The notes under the pieces were generated by a model, which did no database searches, had not been told where the DNA came from, and worked only from the letters and a program-made list of their open reading frames with translations. From assembly GCF_003933735.1 (NCBI RefSeq), contig NZ_RSED01000014.1:51883-115882 (forward strand): a stretch of 64,000 nucleotides of DNA. The letters run 5' to 3'. Source of the DNA: Aquabacterium soli (GTDB lineage Bacteria; Pseudomonadota; Gammaproteobacteria; Burkholderiales; Burkholderiaceae_C). This document shows positions 18,038 to 29,011 of the stretch, in pieces. Every line of letters starts with the position of its first letter. Positions within the stretch are counted from its first letter, which is position 1. The translations under genes were made by a program, and so were the position numbers.

Positions 18038-21000
18038 TCAGGCGGGCAAAGGCGCATCGCCATGGGTGGTGGGCCACGCAGGGGGTGTTGGCGGTGGTTC
18101 GGCGGCGACATGTGCGGCTGTGGTCGGCGCCTGGCTCTGGCGAGCACGCCGGGTGCGCAGCCGATCCATGCAGGTGAACACCACTGGCGTGGTGTACAGC
18201 GTGAGCAACTGGCTGAGCACCAGGCCTCCGACCACGGCCATGCCCAGTGGTTGCCGCAGCTCTGCGCCTTCGCCATGGCCCAGCGCCAGTGGCATGGCGG
18301 TCAGCAGCGCAGCGATGCTGGTCATCAGGATGGGACGCAGCCGAAGGCGTGCGGCACGGTGGATGGCCTGGGCTGCGCTGAGCCTGGCGCCGGTGGCTCG
18401 GGCCCGCTGCTGCCGAGCGATGGCCACGTCGATCATCATGATGGCGTTTTTCATCACGATGCCGATCAGCAGGACGACGCCCAGCAAGGCCACCATCGAG
18501 AACTCCGTCTTGAACAGCATCAGGGCCAGCAGGGCGCCCACGCCGGCCGAAGGCAGGGTGGACAGGATGGTGATGGGATGCACCAGGCTTTCATACAGCA
18601 TGCCCAGCACCAGGTAGATCGCGACCATGGCGGCCAGGATCAGCAAAGGCTGGCTGCGAAGCGCTTCCTGGAAGGCGTTGGCCGTGCCTTCGAAGGTGCC
18701 ACGCAGTGACACGGGCACGCCCAGTTCGCTCATCGTGCGATTGACCGCTTCGGTGGCACGCGAGAGCGATCCTCCCTCTGGCAGGTTGAAGCTGATGGTG
18801 GTGGCCACCGAGCCCTTCTGGCGGCTGACGGACAGGGGGGCCAGCGTCGGCTCTACCCGGGCCACGGTGCGCAGGGGCACCTGGGCTCCCGAGGCGGTGC
18901 TCAGCTTGAGCTGGTCCAGCGATTCAGGGCCCTGCAGATAGGGCTCGTCCAGCTCCATCACCACACGGTACTGGTTGCGCGGGTTGTAGATCACGCCCAC
19001 CTGCCGCTGCCCATAGGCGTTGTTCAGCGTGTTGTCGATGGTGCGCATGGTCAGTCCCAGCCGGCTGGCCGCATCGCGGTCGACCACCAGAGAGGTCTGA
19101 AGGCCCCGGTCACGCTGGTCGCTGTTGATGTCGGTCAGCTCGGGCAGCCTGGCCAGCGCGTTTCGCACGCGGGGCTCCCAGTAGCGCAGGTCGGCCAGCT
19201 CATCGGCCTGGAGCGTGTACTGGTACTCGGCGCTGGAGCCGCGCCCGCCGATGCGGATGTCCTGCCCCGCACGGAGGTACATGCTGGCCCCGGGGAGCTT
19301 GTCGAGCTTGAGGCGAAGCCGGTCCACCACCTGCTGGGCCGACACGTCGCGTTCGGCCCGCGGCTTGAGCGACACCACCACACTGGGACCGCCGCGCTGG
19401 CTGCCACCGATGTGGCCGGTGGCATGCGCCACCGCAGGGTCCTTCTGGATGATGCCCATGAAGGTGTCGAACTTGGCCTTGGCGATCTGGAAAGAGGCCC
19501 CTTGTTCGGTGTCCATGCCGCCCACCAACCGGCCGGTGTCCTGCTGTGGCAGGAAACCCTTGTCGATCACCTGGTACAGGTAGACGTTGAGTCCGACCAC
19601 CGCGGCCAGTGCCAACAGCGCCACGGGCTGGTGCCGCAAGGTCCAGCGCAGACTGCGGCCATAGGCGTGGTGCAACCGTCGAGGCAGGGTAGAGCGGGAT
19701 TTCAACAAGGCGCCTTGGCCCCGCACGGCGGGTTTGAGCCAACGCGCCGCCAGCATGGGCGTGGCGCTGAGGGACACCAGCAGCGACACGACGATGGCCC
19801 CCATCACCACCACCGCGAACTCGCGGAACACGCGGCCCACGATGCCGCCCATGAACAGGATGGGGATGAAGGCCGCCATCAGGGCCAGGCTGATGGACAC
19901 CAGCGTGAACCAGATCTCGCGCGTGCCGTCCAGTGCCGCCTGCAGCGCGGTCTTGCCCCGGTCAAGGTGGCGGCGGATGTTGTCCAGGACCACGATGGCG
20001 TCGTCGACGATGAAGCCGGTGGCCACCGTCAAGGCCATCAGCGAGATGTTGTTGATGCTCAGGCCAAGCGCATACATCACGCAGAAGGTTCCCGCCACGG
20101 CCACGGGCACCACCACGCTGGGGATGGCGGCGGCCCGCAGGTTGCGCATGAAGGCGTAGACCACCACGATGACCAAGGCCACCGCCACGGCCAGCGAGGC
20201 CTGCACCTCGCGCAGGGACGCGCGGATGGTGGGCGTGCTGTCCATGGTCACCGACAGGTCCACAGAGGGCGGGATCAGGCCGCGCAGGCGAGGCAGCAGT
20301 TCATGCACCTGGTCGGCGGTCTTGACGATGTTGGCGCCAGGCGAACGGTAGAGGAACAGGAGCACGGCAGGGCGCGCATCGGCCAGGCCGTGGGCACGCT
20401 CGTCCTGCACGGAATCCGTCACCTTGGCGACATCCTGCAGCCGCACGGCCGCACCATTGCGATAGCTCAGGATCAGCGGGGCGTAGTCGGCCGCCGTACG
20501 GGCCTGGTCGTTGGCGCCGATCTGCCACTGCTGATCACCATGCGCCACGCTGCCTTTGGGCCGGTTGGCGTTGGCCGTGGTCAAGGCCACGCGCACCTGG
20601 TCGAGGGCCAGGCCGTTGGCGGCCAACCGGTTCGGATCCACCCGCACGCGCACGGCTGGCAGGGAGCCCCCACCCACGGCCACATCGCCGATGCCATCGA
20701 CCTGGGACAGGCGCTGCGCCAGGGTGGTGGATGCCGCGTCGAACACCGCACCGGCGCCCAGCGTGTCCGACGTCAGCGCCAGGATCATGATGGGCGTGTC
20801 CGACGGGTTCACCATCCGATAGGTCGGATTGCCCGGCAGGCCGGAGGGCAGCAGTGCCCGAGAGGCGTTGATGGCCGCCTGCACATTGCGCGCGGCGGCG
20901 TTGACATCGCGGTCCAGCTCGAACTGCAGTGTGATGCGGCTGCTGCCCAATGAAGACGACGAGGTGATCTCGGTGACACCGGCGATGCTGCCCAGGGCCC

Positions 21001-21205
21001 GCTCCAGCGGCGAGGCCACGGTCGAGGCCATGGTCTCGGCGCTGGCGCCCGGCAGGGAGGCAGACACCGAGATGGTGGGATAGTCCACCTGCGGCAGCGG
21101 CGCGATCGGCAGCAGGAAGAAGGCCAGAACGCCCGCCAGGGCCAGGCCCAGGGTCAGCAGGGCCGTGGCCACCGGGCGCAGGATGAAGATGCGCGACACG
21201 TTCAT
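18038..21205 (-). CDS. mdtC: RND efflux permease, MdtC-like
   Basis: A 1055-residue proton-driven RND transporter of the HAE-1 family with 12 membrane helices and two large periplasmic loops. It begins [22 protein letters not shown]4 carries the proton-relay pair in [17 protein letters not shown], and [14 protein letters not shown] is the second-loop signature. Its start overlaps the mdtB-like stop by 4 nt. Two non-identical permeases in tandem with one adaptor is the MdtABC arrangement, where MdtB and MdtC form a heterotrimer exporting bile salts, novobiocin and similar compounds. The C-terminal 40 residues form a Pro/Ala/Thr-rich tail. Confidence 0.93.
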   Translation of the reverse strand: MNVSRIFILRPVATALLTLGLALAGVLAFFLLPIAPLPQVDYPTISVSASLPGASAETMASTVASPLERALGSIAGVTEITSSSSLGSSRITLQFELDRDVNAAARNVQAAINASRALLPSGLPGNPTYRMVNPSDTPIMILALTSDTLGAGAVFDAASTTLAQRLSQVDGIGDVAVGGGSLPAVRVRVDPNRLAANGLALDQVRVALTTANANRPKGSVAHGDQQWQIGANDQARTAADYAPLILSYRNGAAVRLQDVAKVTDSVQDERAHGLADARPAVLLFLYRSPGANIVKTADQVHELLPRLRGLIPPSVDLSVTMDSTPTIRASLREVQASLAVAVALVIVVVYAFMRNLRAAAIPSVVVPVAVAGTFCVMYALGLSINNISLMALTVATGFIVDDAIVVLDNIRRHLDRGKTALQAALDGTREIWFTLVSISLALMAAFIPILFMGGIVGRVFREFAVVVMGAIVVSLLVSLSATPMLAARWLKPAVRGQGALLKSRSTLPRRLHHAYGRSLRWTLRHQPVALLALAAVVGLNVYLYQVIDKGFLPQQDTGRLVGGMDTEQGASFQIAKAKFDTFMGIIQKDPAVAHATGHIGGSQRGGPSVVVSLKPRAERDVSAQQVVDRLRLKLDKLPGASMYLRAGQDIRIGGRGSSAEYQYTLQADELADLRYWEPRVRNALARLPELTDINSDQRDRGLQTSLVVDRDAASRLGLTMRTIDNTLNNAYGQRQVGVIYNPRNQYRVVMELDEPYLQGPESLDQLKLSTASGAQVPLRTVARVEPTLAPLSVSRQKGSVATTISFNLPEGGSLSRATEAVNRTMSELGVPVSLRGTFEGTANAFQEALRSQPLLILAAMVAIYLVLGMLYESLVHPITILSTLPSAGVGALLALMLFKTEFSMVALLGVVLLIGIVMKNAIMMIDVAIARQQRARATGARLSAAQAIHRAARLRLRPILMTSIAALLTAMPLALGHGEGAELRQPLGMAVVGGLVLSQLLTLYTTPVVFTCMDRLRTRRARQSQAPTTAAHVAAEPPPTPPAWPTTHGDAPLPA

Positions 21206-24200
21206 GGGTGGGCCGCCTCGGTGCCGTCCGTTGTGCCTTTCGCGGCGTTGTCATCGGTGCCGGCGGTTCGCCGCGAAAACCGTTGAACCAGGGCATCGAA
21301 CTGCAGGTAGATCACCGGTGTGGTGAACAGCGTCAGCAGCTGGCTCACGATCAGCCCGCCCACCATCGTCACGCCCAGCGGGTGGCGCATCTCGCTGCCC
21401 ACGCCGGTGCCCAGCATCATCGGCAGGGCCCCCAGCAGTGCGGCCAGCGTGGTCATCAGGATCGGCCGGAATCGCAGCAGGCAGGCCTGGCGGATGGCAT
21501 CGAGCGGCGACATGCCCATCTCCCGCTGGGCTTCCAGCGCGAAGTCGATCATCATGATCGCGTTCTTCTTGACGATGCCGATCAGCAGCACGATGCCGAT
21601 CACGGCGATGATGCCCAGATCCAGCCGCGAGGCCATCAACGCCAGCAGCGCGCCCACCGCAGCCGAGGGCAGGGTGGACAGGATGGTCAGGGGATGGATG
21701 GTGCTTTCATACAGCACGCCCAGCACGATGTACATGGTGACCACGGCGGCCAGCACCAGCAGCAGGGTGTTGGTCAGCGAGGCCTGGAAGGCCCGGGCCG
21801 CGCCCTGGAAGTGCAGCTCCACACTGGGCGGCAGGGGCTGCGCGGCCTGGTCGGCCTGGATGACGGACACCGCCTCGCCAAGCGACACGCCTGGCGCCAG
21901 GTCGAAGGACACGGTGGCGGCCGGGAACTGGGCCAGGTGGTTGATCACCAGGGGCGCAGCCCGCTCGGAAATCCGGGCCACGGTCGACAGCGGCACCTGC
22001 GCACCGTTGGCCCCGGTGACATACAGGTTCTCCAGCGAACGGGGGCCCAGCTGATGCTCCGGATCGGCCTCGAGCACCACGCGGTACTGAGAGGCCTGCG
22101 TGAAGATGGTGGACACGATGCGCTGGCCGAAGGCGTTGTACAGCGCCGCGTCGATGGCGGCCACCGTCAAGCCCAGGCGGCCCCCGGCGTCGCGGTCGAT
22201 CTCCACATAGGCTTGCAGGCCGCCGTTCTGCAGATCAGAGGTCACCTCGCTGAACTGCGGCAGGGTGCGCAGGCGTGCGACCAGTTGCTCGGCCGCACGC
22301 GACAGTTCACCGTGATCGGGCGAGCTGAGTGTGAGCTGGTAGGGCATCTTGGCCACACGGTCTTCGATGGTCAGATCCTGCACCGGCTGCAGGTACAGCG
22401 CGATGCCGGGCAGCTCGCGCGCCGCGCCCGACAGCCTGCGGCCCACCTCGTGAGCCGACTCGCCTCGCTCGGCCAGGGGCTTGAGCGAGATCATCAGGCG
22501 GCCACTGTTGAGCGACGCGTTCACGCCATCGACACCGATGAAGGAAGACACGCTCTCTACGGCCGGGTCGCGCAGGATCAGCGCGGCCAGTTGGCGCTGC
22601 CGATCGGCCATCGCCCCATAGGACACCGAGGGCGCGGCTTCCGTGATGCCGAGAATGGCGCCGGTGTCCTGCCGCGGAAAGAAGCCTTTCGGCACGGCGA
22701 GGTAGAGCAGCACGGTCAAGGCCAGCGTCAGCACGAAGCCCAGCATGGTCAGGGCCTGGTGCCTGAGCACCCGGTCGAGCAGGCGGGCATAACCATTGAC
22801 CGCACCATCCAGCACGCTGCCCACCCACTGGTGGAAGCGTCCGTGCGATTCAGGCGGCTTATGCTTGAGCAGCCGGGCGCACATCATCGGGGTCAGGGTC
22901 AGGGAGACTACCGCCGAGATGAGGATGGCCACGGCCAGCGTGATCGCGAACTCATGGAACAGGCGTCCGACCACATCGCCCATGAAGAGCAGCGGGATCA
23001 GCACGGCGATCAGCGAGATGGTCAGGGAGATGATGGTGAAGGCGATCTGCCTGGATCCCTTGAGGGCCGCGGCCATCGGCGACTCGCCTTCTTCCACGTA
23101 GCGCGCGATGTTCTCGATCATCACGATCGCGTCATCGACCACGAAGCCGGTCGAGATCGTCAGCGCCATCAAGGTGAGGTTGTTGATCGAGAAGCCCGCC
23201 AGGTACATCACGCCCAGCGTGCCGACCAGTGACACCGGCACGGCCGCGGCCGGGATCAGCGTGGCACTGGCACTTCGCAGGAACAGGAAGATCACCATCA
23301 CCACCAGCGCGATGGCCAGCATCAGCTCGAACTGCACGTCGCGCACGGACGCCCGGATCGTGACGGTCCGGTCGTTCATCACGCGGACATCGATGGAGGC
23401 GGGCAGGGTGGCTTGCAGCTGAGGCAGCAAGGCCTTGACCCGATCGACCGTCTCGATCACGTTGGCCCCGGGCTGCCGCTGCACGTTGAGGATCACGCCC
23501 GCGGTGGTGTCTGCCCAGGCGCCCAGGCGCAGGTTCTCGGCATCGTCCACCAGCCGCGCGACATCGCCCAGGCGCACGGGCGCGCCGGCCTTGTACGCGA
23601 TGATCAGCCGGTGGTAATCGGCCGCAGAGCGCAACTGGTCGTTCGCATCGATGGTGGAGGCGCGGGCTGCGCCATCGAAGCTGCCCTTGGCCTGGTTGAC
23701 ATTGGCATTGGCGATGATGGTGCGCAGGTCTTCGGACGACAGGCCCAGCGAGGCCAAAGTCACCGGGTTGACCTGGATGCGCACGGCGGGACGCCTCCCC
23801 CCGGCGATGGACACCAGCCCCACCCCCGAGGTCTGCGAGATCTTCTGCGCCAGCCGGCTTTCCACCAGCTCATGCACGCGGTGAACCGGCAACGAGGGCG
23901 AGGTGACGGCGATGGTGAGCACAGGGGCATCGGCCGGGTTCACCTTGCTGTAGGTGGGCGGCATCGGCAGATCATTGGGCAGCAGCGAGGTGCCTGCGTT
24001 GATGGCCGCCTGCACCTGCTGCTCGGCCACATCCAGCGCCACGTCCAGCGAGAAGCGCAGCGTGATGACCGACGCCCCCCCGGAACTCGACGAGCTCATC
24101 TGGTCCAGGCCTGGCATCTGTCCGAACTGGCGCTCCAGCGGCGCGGTGACGCTGGACGCCACGACATCCGGGCTGGCCCCTGGGTAAAGCGTGCTGACCT

Positions 24201-24336
24201 GGATGGTGGGGTAATCCACCTCGGGCAGGGCTGACAGTGGCAGCAGGCGCCAGGCCATCAGCCCGGCCAGCATCACAGCGACCATCAGCAATGCCGTGGC
24301 CACTGGTCGCTCGATGAACAAGCGGGAGGGGTTCAT
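21202..24336 (-). CDS. mdtB: RND efflux permease, MdtB-like
   Basis: A 1044-residue RND permease, paralogous to the next gene. It starts [20 protein letters not shown], has [20 protein letters not shown] in TM4 with the paired Asp residues, and [14 protein letters not shown] in the second periplasmic half. It should assemble with the MdtC-like protein and the adaptor into a tripartite pump. It starts 12 nt after the adaptor stop. The C-terminal tail ([20 protein letters not shown]) is polar and probably disordered. Confidence 0.93.
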   Translation of the reverse strand: MNPSRLFIERPVATALLMVAVMLAGLMAWRLLPLSALPEVDYPTIQVSTLYPGASPDVVASSVTAPLERQFGQMPGLDQMSSSSSGGASVITLRFSLDVALDVAEQQVQAAINAGTSLLPNDLPMPPTYSKVNPADAPVLTIAVTSPSLPVHRVHELVESRLAQKISQTSGVGLVSIAGGRRPAVRIQVNPVTLASLGLSSEDLRTIIANANVNQAKGSFDGAARASTIDANDQLRSAADYHRLIIAYKAGAPVRLGDVARLVDDAENLRLGAWADTTAGVILNVQRQPGANVIETVDRVKALLPQLQATLPASIDVRVMNDRTVTIRASVRDVQFELMLAIALVVMVIFLFLRSASATLIPAAAVPVSLVGTLGVMYLAGFSINNLTLMALTISTGFVVDDAIVMIENIARYVEEGESPMAAALKGSRQIAFTIISLTISLIAVLIPLLFMGDVVGRLFHEFAITLAVAILISAVVSLTLTPMMCARLLKHKPPESHGRFHQWVGSVLDGAVNGYARLLDRVLRHQALTMLGFVLTLALTVLLYLAVPKGFFPRQDTGAILGITEAAPSVSYGAMADRQRQLAALILRDPAVESVSSFIGVDGVNASLNSGRLMISLKPLAERGESAHEVGRRLSGAARELPGIALYLQPVQDLTIEDRVAKMPYQLTLSSPDHGELSRAAEQLVARLRTLPQFSEVTSDLQNGGLQAYVEIDRDAGGRLGLTVAAIDAALYNAFGQRIVSTIFTQASQYRVVLEADPEHQLGPRSLENLYVTGANGAQVPLSTVARISERAAPLVINHLAQFPAATVSFDLAPGVSLGEAVSVIQADQAAQPLPPSVELHFQGAARAFQASLTNTLLLVLAAVVTMYIVLGVLYESTIHPLTILSTLPSAAVGALLALMASRLDLGIIAVIGIVLLIGIVKKNAIMMIDFALEAQREMGMSPLDAIRQACLLRFRPILMTTLAALLGALPMMLGTGVGSEMRHPLGVTMVGGLIVSQLLTLFTTPVIYLQFDALVQRFSRRTAGTDDNAAKGTTDGTEAAHP

Positions 24337-24348
24337 GGTGTGCGCCGA

Positions 24349-25707
24349 TCAGCCTGCGTTGCCGCGCGGGGCGTTGCCTTTGGGCCGCCGCTGGTTCTGG
24401 ACTGGCAGATCTCGGGCCGACGCCTCGACGATGGCCACGGACGAGCCATCGCGCAGGCGTTCTGCCCCATCGACGACGACACGTTCCCCGGCCTTCAGGT
24501 TGCCGCGCACGCCGATCCAGTCGCCATCGAGAGCGCCCGTCTGCACCGTGCGCAGCGCCACGGTGGTGTCCGGCTTGAGCACATAGACATAGGCGCCTTG
24601 TGCGCCGCGCTGCACCGCAGCACCTGGCACGGCCAACGTGCCCTCATCCGTGCCCAGTTGCAGCCGCACATTGACGGACTGGTTGGGAAACAGGCCGCCA
24701 TCGGCGTTGGCGAACAAGGCCTTGAGCTTGATCGTGCCCGTGCCCGCATCGATGGCATTGTCGGTACTGCCAACCTTGCCGTCGGCCAGCTTGAGCTTGA
24801 AATCGCGGTCCCAGGCTTCCACGCCCAGCGGGGCACCGGCCTTGAGCTTGCCGGCGATCAGGGGGATGTGTCCGTCGGGCACCGCGAAGACCACGTTGAC
24901 CGGTTGAGTCTGAGAAATCGAGACCAGGCCTTGAATGTCACTGGGGCGGACCACATTGCCCAGATCCACCTGCTTGAGGCCGACGCGGCCCGAGATGGGG
25001 GCGGTGATGCGGGTGTACGACAGCTGCAGCTGTGCGTTGTCGACCGCGGCCTGGTTGGCCTGGACCGTGCCTTGCAACTGCCTCACCAAGGCATCCTGGG
25101 TGTCGACCTGCTGCTTGGCGATACCGTCCTTGCCGAGCAGCTCCCTGAACCTCTCCAGGTCGAGCCGTGCGTTCTGAAGCTGGGCCTGGTCGCGTGTCAG
25201 CTGCCCTTGTGCCTGCGCCAGCGCGATCTGAAAGGGGCGTGCGTCGATCTCCGCCAGCAAGTCGCCCGCCTTCACCCATTGGCCTTCCTGGAAGTGGATG
25301 GCCTTGAGCTCGCCCTCGATCTTGGGTTTCACCAAGGCGGTGTTGGCAGCGGCGATGGTGCCGATGGCCGCGACGGTGATGCGGATGTCCTGGCGGCGGA
25401 CTTCGGCCAGTGACACGGGTTGCGGGCGAGGGCCGCCAGCGCGTTGGCGCGTACCGGGGCCAGTGCCCTGCGCGCGAGCGCTGGCACCGAGGCCTGGCCC
25501 ACCTTGACCTGCCTGGCTGCTGGCATCGCGCGAGTGGCTTGCCCACGCCCACCAACCGGCTCCCACGCCAAGGGCCAGCAGGATGCCGATCAACCAAGGG
25601 GAGGCCTTGCCATATTGGGATGTGGGTTGATGGGCCTGATGGTGTCGGGACAGGAGTGGACGCAGCGTGCCGGGCTGGGCGAAACGCGCGATGACAGTGG
25701 GGCTCAT
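24349..25707 (-). CDS. mdtA: RND efflux periplasmic adaptor, MdtA-like
   Basis: A 452-residue membrane-fusion protein. A single N-terminal anchor (SPWLIGILLALGVGAGWWAW) is followed by an Arg/Gln/Pro-rich linker, the lipoyl half-motifs (VKPKIEGELKAIHFQEGQWV and RITAPISGRVGLKQVDLGNV) flanking a helical hairpin, then beta-barrel and membrane-proximal domains ending EASARDLPVQNQRR. It links the inner-membrane permeases to the outer-membrane factor. First gene of the efflux operon; I saw no regulator next to it. Confidence 0.92.
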   Translation of the reverse strand: MSPTVIARFAQPGTLRPLLSRHHQAHQPTSQYGKASPWLIGILLALGVGAGWWAWASHSRDASSQAGQGGPGLGASARAQGTGPGTRQRAGGPRPQPVSLAEVRRQDIRITVAAIGTIAAANTALVKPKIEGELKAIHFQEGQWVKAGDLLAEIDARPFQIALAQAQGQLTRDQAQLQNARLDLERFRELLGKDGIAKQQVDTQDALVRQLQGTVQANQAAVDNAQLQLSYTRITAPISGRVGLKQVDLGNVVRPSDIQGLVSISQTQPVNVVFAVPDGHIPLIAGKLKAGAPLGVEAWDRDFKLKLADGKVGSTDNAIDAGTGTIKLKALFANADGGLFPNQSVNVRLQLGTDEGTLAVPGAAVQRGAQGAYVYVLKPDTTVALRTVQTGALDGDWIGVRGNLKAGERVVVDGAERLRDGSSVAIVEASARDLPVQNQRRPKGNAPRGNAG

Positions 25708-25770
25708 GCTGGGAAACCGGGGACAGCTTGTGTTGTCTTTGTACGAATCCAGGCCCCTGACGCAGCAACG

Positions 25771-25803
25771 CTCTCCCGAGCCGACAGGTCGGCCTCAGGA
25801 GAG
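25771..25803 (-). terminator. Stem-loop after the TPR gene
   Basis: CTCTCC at 25771 pairs with GGAGAG ending at 25803, and inside it GAGCCGA pairs imperfectly with TCGGCCTC around a short loop. It lies just past the TPR gene stop and before the efflux operon. No T-run follows, so termination may be inefficient. Confidence 0.45.
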
Positions 25804-25837
25804 CGCAGGGCGCCGATGGGCGAGGTGGTGAGGTGCT

Positions 25838-27097
25838 TTAAGCGGCGTTGCTGGGCTTGCTGCGTGCAAACAAGGACCACAGGCGGGCGAGTTCTGCTGC
25901 GCCGTCGGTGCCAGTCACGGTGCGGAAGGTGGCGTGTGCCTGGCTGGTGTTGCCGCTGAGCACCTGGGCGATGCCATAGCGCAGTTTGCTGGCTTCGGCA
26001 GCGGCCAGGCCGCCCTTGCTGAGGCCTTGCTGCATCAGGCTCAGGCCCTTGGCACTTTCACCGCTCAACGCCAGGTTGAAGCCCAGCTTGACCAGGGCAT
26101 TGCCATCGGCTGCGGCAATGGCCTGCGCTTCGACGCCAGGTTGCGCAGCCTTGTCCTCGGAGCTGCGCTTGGTCAGCAGGTCACGCAGGCGTTGCTGCCG
26201 TTCGGCGCCCGGGCCGGAGCCCAGCACGCCCGAGGCATAGCCCTTGTCCAGCACCTGCTTGCCTTCGGCGGGGTAACCCGCCTGGGCGGCCAACTGGGCC
26301 ATCTCAATGTAGTCGTTGGCATTGCGCAGACTGCCCGTGGCCAGTGCCAGGCGGTAGGTGTCCAGGGCGAACTTCTCGCTGAAGTTGGGCTTGCGTTGCA
26401 GGCGCGACAGCAGGTCACCCCAGTATTCCTTCTTGGGGTAGTAGGTCAGCAGCTTTTCGACGGTGTAGACGTACTTGTCGGTATCGTTGAGCTTGGAGGC
26501 CGTGGACAGCAGCAGCTTGAGACTGGCCTCGGAGGGCGGGCCTCCGGCCTTTTCCGAAGCCTGCACTTCGGATGTCAAGGCCTTGGCAGCGCCGGTGTAG
26601 TCGCCCGACAGGTATTGAGCCTGCACCAACAGCGTGCGGACGGAAGCGCTGTTGCCGCCTTCCTTGTAGTAGCGCTGCCCCAGCTGGTTGGTCTTGGCAT
26701 AGTCCTGGGCGCGGTAGGCGCTGCCGGCCAGCGATTCGAGGTAGCGCAGCTTTTCGGGCTGTGCCAGCTTGCCGCTCTTGTCCAGCGCATCGAGCGACGC
26801 CGTGGCTGTGTTCAGATCACCCGCGCCAGAGGCTGCAGCCAGGCGCATGCGCTCGATGGTGAAGCTCTCCTGGGCGTTCTTGCCCGACACGGCGTCTGCA
26901 TCACGCACCTTGGCCAAGGCTTCCTTGAACTTCTGTGCCTTGATCAGGTCCTGCGCGGCTTGAAGGGGCTTGCCCACTTCGGGGCGCAGGCCTTCGGCAG
27001 CCTGGACTGCCAGGCCCGTGCCCAGCACGAGCGCGGCGATCAGGGCGCTGGCCGTGCGCGCCTTGCGTTGGGGGGGGAGGGTCGTGGTCGTCGTCAT
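25838..27097 (-). CDS. Secreted TPR-like protein of the Ton locus
   Basis: A 419-residue protein with a signal peptide (ALIAALVLGTGLAVQAAEG) and an all-helical body with repeats resembling TPRs (for example AQDLIKAQKFKEALAKVRDA, AGSAYRAQDYAKTNQLGQRY and LAAQAGYPAEGKQVLDKGYA). It is the last gene of tonB-exbB-exbD-exbD and starts 21 nt past the second exbD. Periplasmic TPR proteins next to Ton genes are known in Xanthomonas-like and Burkholderiales loci, where they may scaffold receptor complexes. A specific function is not established. Confidence 0.75.
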   Translation of the reverse strand: MTTTTTLPPQRKARTASALIAALVLGTGLAVQAAEGLRPEVGKPLQAAQDLIKAQKFKEALAKVRDADAVSGKNAQESFTIERMRLAAASGAGDLNTATASLDALDKSGKLAQPEKLRYLESLAGSAYRAQDYAKTNQLGQRYYKEGGNSASVRTLLVQAQYLSGDYTGAAKALTSEVQASEKAGGPPSEASLKLLLSTASKLNDTDKYVYTVEKLLTYYPKKEYWGDLLSRLQRKPNFSEKFALDTYRLALATGSLRNANDYIEMAQLAAQAGYPAEGKQVLDKGYASGVLGSGPGAERQQRLRDLLTKRSSEDKAAQPGVEAQAIAAADGNALVKLGFNLALSGESAKGLSLMQQGLSKGGLAAAEASKLRYGIAQVLSGNTSQAHATFRTVTGTDGAAELARLWSLFARSKPSNAA

Positions 27098-27117
27098 GTC
27101 GGTGCTCCTGGTGGCGG

Positions 27118-27552
27118 CTACTTGATGAACTGCTCGTTGCCGATCACGCCAAGGCGGGTCACGCCCAGGCGCTGTGCACTGGCCAGCACGGTGGCCACGG
27201 CGTTGTACTCGACAAGCTTGTTGGGACGGATGTGCACCTCGGGGTGATCCGCCTGCGTGGAGGCCTGGCGCAGGCGCGCCTCCAGGTTCGCGTGGTCGGG
27301 AACGGTCTCGCCGTTCCAGCTCACCGTGCCATCGAAGTCGATGTCCACCGTGATCACTGGTGGCGGTGGTGCGGTGGGCGGCGGCGGTGTGCCGGTCGGC
27401 ATGTTCAGGTTGACCGAGTGCAGTTGCACGGGAATCGTGATGATCAGCATGATGATCAGCACCAGCATCACGTCGATGAGCGGCGTGGTGTTGATGTCCA
27501 TCATCACTTCGGGTTCGCTCGAGCTGCTGCCCGAGCCGATGTTCATGCCCAT
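27118..27552 (-). CDS. exbD: ExbD, biopolymer transport protein (second copy)
   Basis: A 144-residue ExbD/TolR protein: cytoplasmic N-terminus, one membrane helix with the proton-binding Asp in INTTPLIDVMLVLIIMLIIT, then a periplasmic domain. An unusual run, PTGTPPPPTAPPPPVI, follows the helix. It is one of two adjacent exbD genes with 33 nt between them; paired ExbDs are common in Ton systems of Xanthomonas and Burkholderiales type and can serve different receptors. Confidence 0.92.
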   Translation of the reverse strand: MGMNIGSGSSSSEPEVMMDINTTPLIDVMLVLIIMLIITIPVQLHSVNLNMPTGTPPPPTAPPPPVITVDIDFDGTVSWNGETVPDHANLEARLRQASTQADHPEVHIRPNKLVEYNAVATVLASAQRLGVTRLGVIGNEQFIK

Positions 27553-27585
27553 GGGGGTCCTCTGTGTCGTGTGCCGAAGGCGGGA

Positions 27586-28008
27586 TCAGCCCTTGGCCGC
27601 TGGCTGCGTGACGAAACTGATCTTGCTGATGGCTGCCCGCTGCGCGGCAAACACCACGCGGCCGATGAACTCATAGCGAGCTTTCTGGTCACCGCGGATG
27701 TGCACTTCCGGCTGGGGCTGCTTCACAGATGCCGCCTTGAGCCGGTCGAGCAGGTCATCAGGCCCCTGGACCGCCTGGGCGTTCCAGAACACCTGGCCTT
27801 CCGCATCGACCGCGATCTCGATGTTCTCGGGCCGGGTCTGGCGGGCGATGTTGCTTTCCTGGGGCAGCTTGACGGGGACCGTCTGCGTGACCACCGGGAT
27901 GGTGATCAGGAAGATGATCAGCAGCACCAGCATCACGTCCACCAGCGGCGTGGTGTTGATGGAGGCGTTGACTTCGTCGTCGCCGCCGGATCCGATGGAG
28001 ATGGCCAT
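27586..28008 (-). CDS. exbD: ExbD, biopolymer transport protein (first copy)
   Basis: A 140-residue ExbD beginning MAISIGSGGDDEVNASINTT. The membrane helix PLVDVMLVLLIIFLITIPVV contains the essential Asp. The start at 28008 fits the family, and the extra upstream residues of the longer frame do not. It works with ExbB to couple the proton gradient to TonB. It lies 34 nt downstream of exbB. Confidence 0.93.
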   Translation of the reverse strand: MAISIGSGGDDEVNASINTTPLVDVMLVLLIIFLITIPVVTQTVPVKLPQESNIARQTRPENIEIAVDAEGQVFWNAQAVQGPDDLLDRLKAASVKQPQPEVHIRGDQKARYEFIGRVVFAAQRAAISKISFVTQPAAKG

Positions 28009-28042
28009 GGGCGCTCCTGTGTGTGGCTTGGGCAGGAAACGC

Positions 28043-28915
28043 TCAGCGGGCCGTCTTGGCACCGATCAGCACGCCGTGCAGGTCGGCACCGAAGCCGCGC
28101 ACGGCGTCCAGCGTCACCTTGTTGCGGCGCACGAGCCAGTTGTAGCCCAGCACGGCGGGCACGGCGACGGCCAGGCCGATGGCGGTCATGATCAGGGCTT
28201 CACCCACCGGGCCCGCCACCTTGTCGATGGAGGCCTGGCCGGCGATGCCGATGGCGGTCAGTGCGTGGTAGATGCCCCAGACCGTGCCGAACAATCCGAT
28301 GAAAGGGGCGGTGGAGCCGACGGTGGCCAGGAAGGCCAGGCCGCTTTGCAGGCGGGCCTGCACCTCGTCGACCGAGCGTTGCACGCTGGTGGTGATCCAG
28401 GTGTTGCGGTCGATGTGTTCGGTCAGTTCGCCCTCATGGTGGTTGCTGGCGGTGATGCCCGATTCGGCCACGAAGCGGAAGGCGCTGCCTTCCTTGAGCT
28501 TGCCGGCGCCTTCCTGCAGATTGGCGGCCTTGAAGAAATTCTTGCGGGCATCCTTGGCCTCGCGGCTGAGCTTGAGGCTCTCATACAGCTTGGTGACCAG
28601 GATGTACCAGCTGCCGATGCTGAAGATCACCAGGATCAGCAGCGTGCCCTTGGCGACGAAATCACCCTGGGCCCACAGGGCACCAAGGCCATAGGGGTTG
28701 TCGACCGTTTCCTGGCTGGTGGGAGCGGAAAGACCCGGCTCCGAGGTGTCGGCCTGGGCCAGTTGCACCGCCGGTGCTGCACCGGTGGTGGCTGTGGCCG
28801 TGGTGGCTGGTGCGGCCGGGGCGGCCTGCGCGAAGGCCACGTGCGGAGCGATGGATGCACCTGCGGCGGCGGTCACGGTCAGGGCGGCGATGATGGACTT
28901 CAAACGAGGGAACAT
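28043..28915 (-). CDS. exbB: ExbB, MotA/TolQ/ExbB proton channel
   Basis: A 290-residue ExbB with an extra N-terminal region: a signal-like helix (SIIAALTVTAAAGASIAPHV) and an Ala/Thr-rich periplasmic stretch precede the three canonical helices. GTLLILVIFSIGSWYILVTK is TM1, and GLAFLATVGSTAPFIGLFGT with AGPVGEALIMTAIGLAVAVP are TM2 and TM3. Such N-extended ExbBs are typical of systems with dedicated Ton clusters. It would pentamerise around ExbD to energise TonB. Confidence 0.93.
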   Translation of the reverse strand: MFPRLKSIIAALTVTAAAGASIAPHVAFAQAAPAAPATTATATTGAAPAVQLAQADTSEPGLSAPTSQETVDNPYGLGALWAQGDFVAKGTLLILVIFSIGSWYILVTKLYESLKLSREAKDARKNFFKAANLQEGAGKLKEGSAFRFVAESGITASNHHEGELTEHIDRNTWITTSVQRSVDEVQARLQSGLAFLATVGSTAPFIGLFGTVWGIYHALTAIGIAGQASIDKVAGPVGEALIMTAIGLAVAVPAVLGYNWLVRRNKVTLDAVRGFGADLHGVLIGAKTAR

Positions 28916-29011
28916 GTCAGGAATCTCCGGGAAGCGGCTCTTGTGTAGATGTGCTGATAAACAGGAACTTGAGGGAACGTGAGGGCGGGCTTCTGGAAGG
29001 CCGCCTGACGC

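Noticed and set aside
21208..23232. 674-codon plus-strand ORF opposite the MdtB-like gene
   Set aside because: Antisense of a well-conserved RND permease; low-complexity translation.
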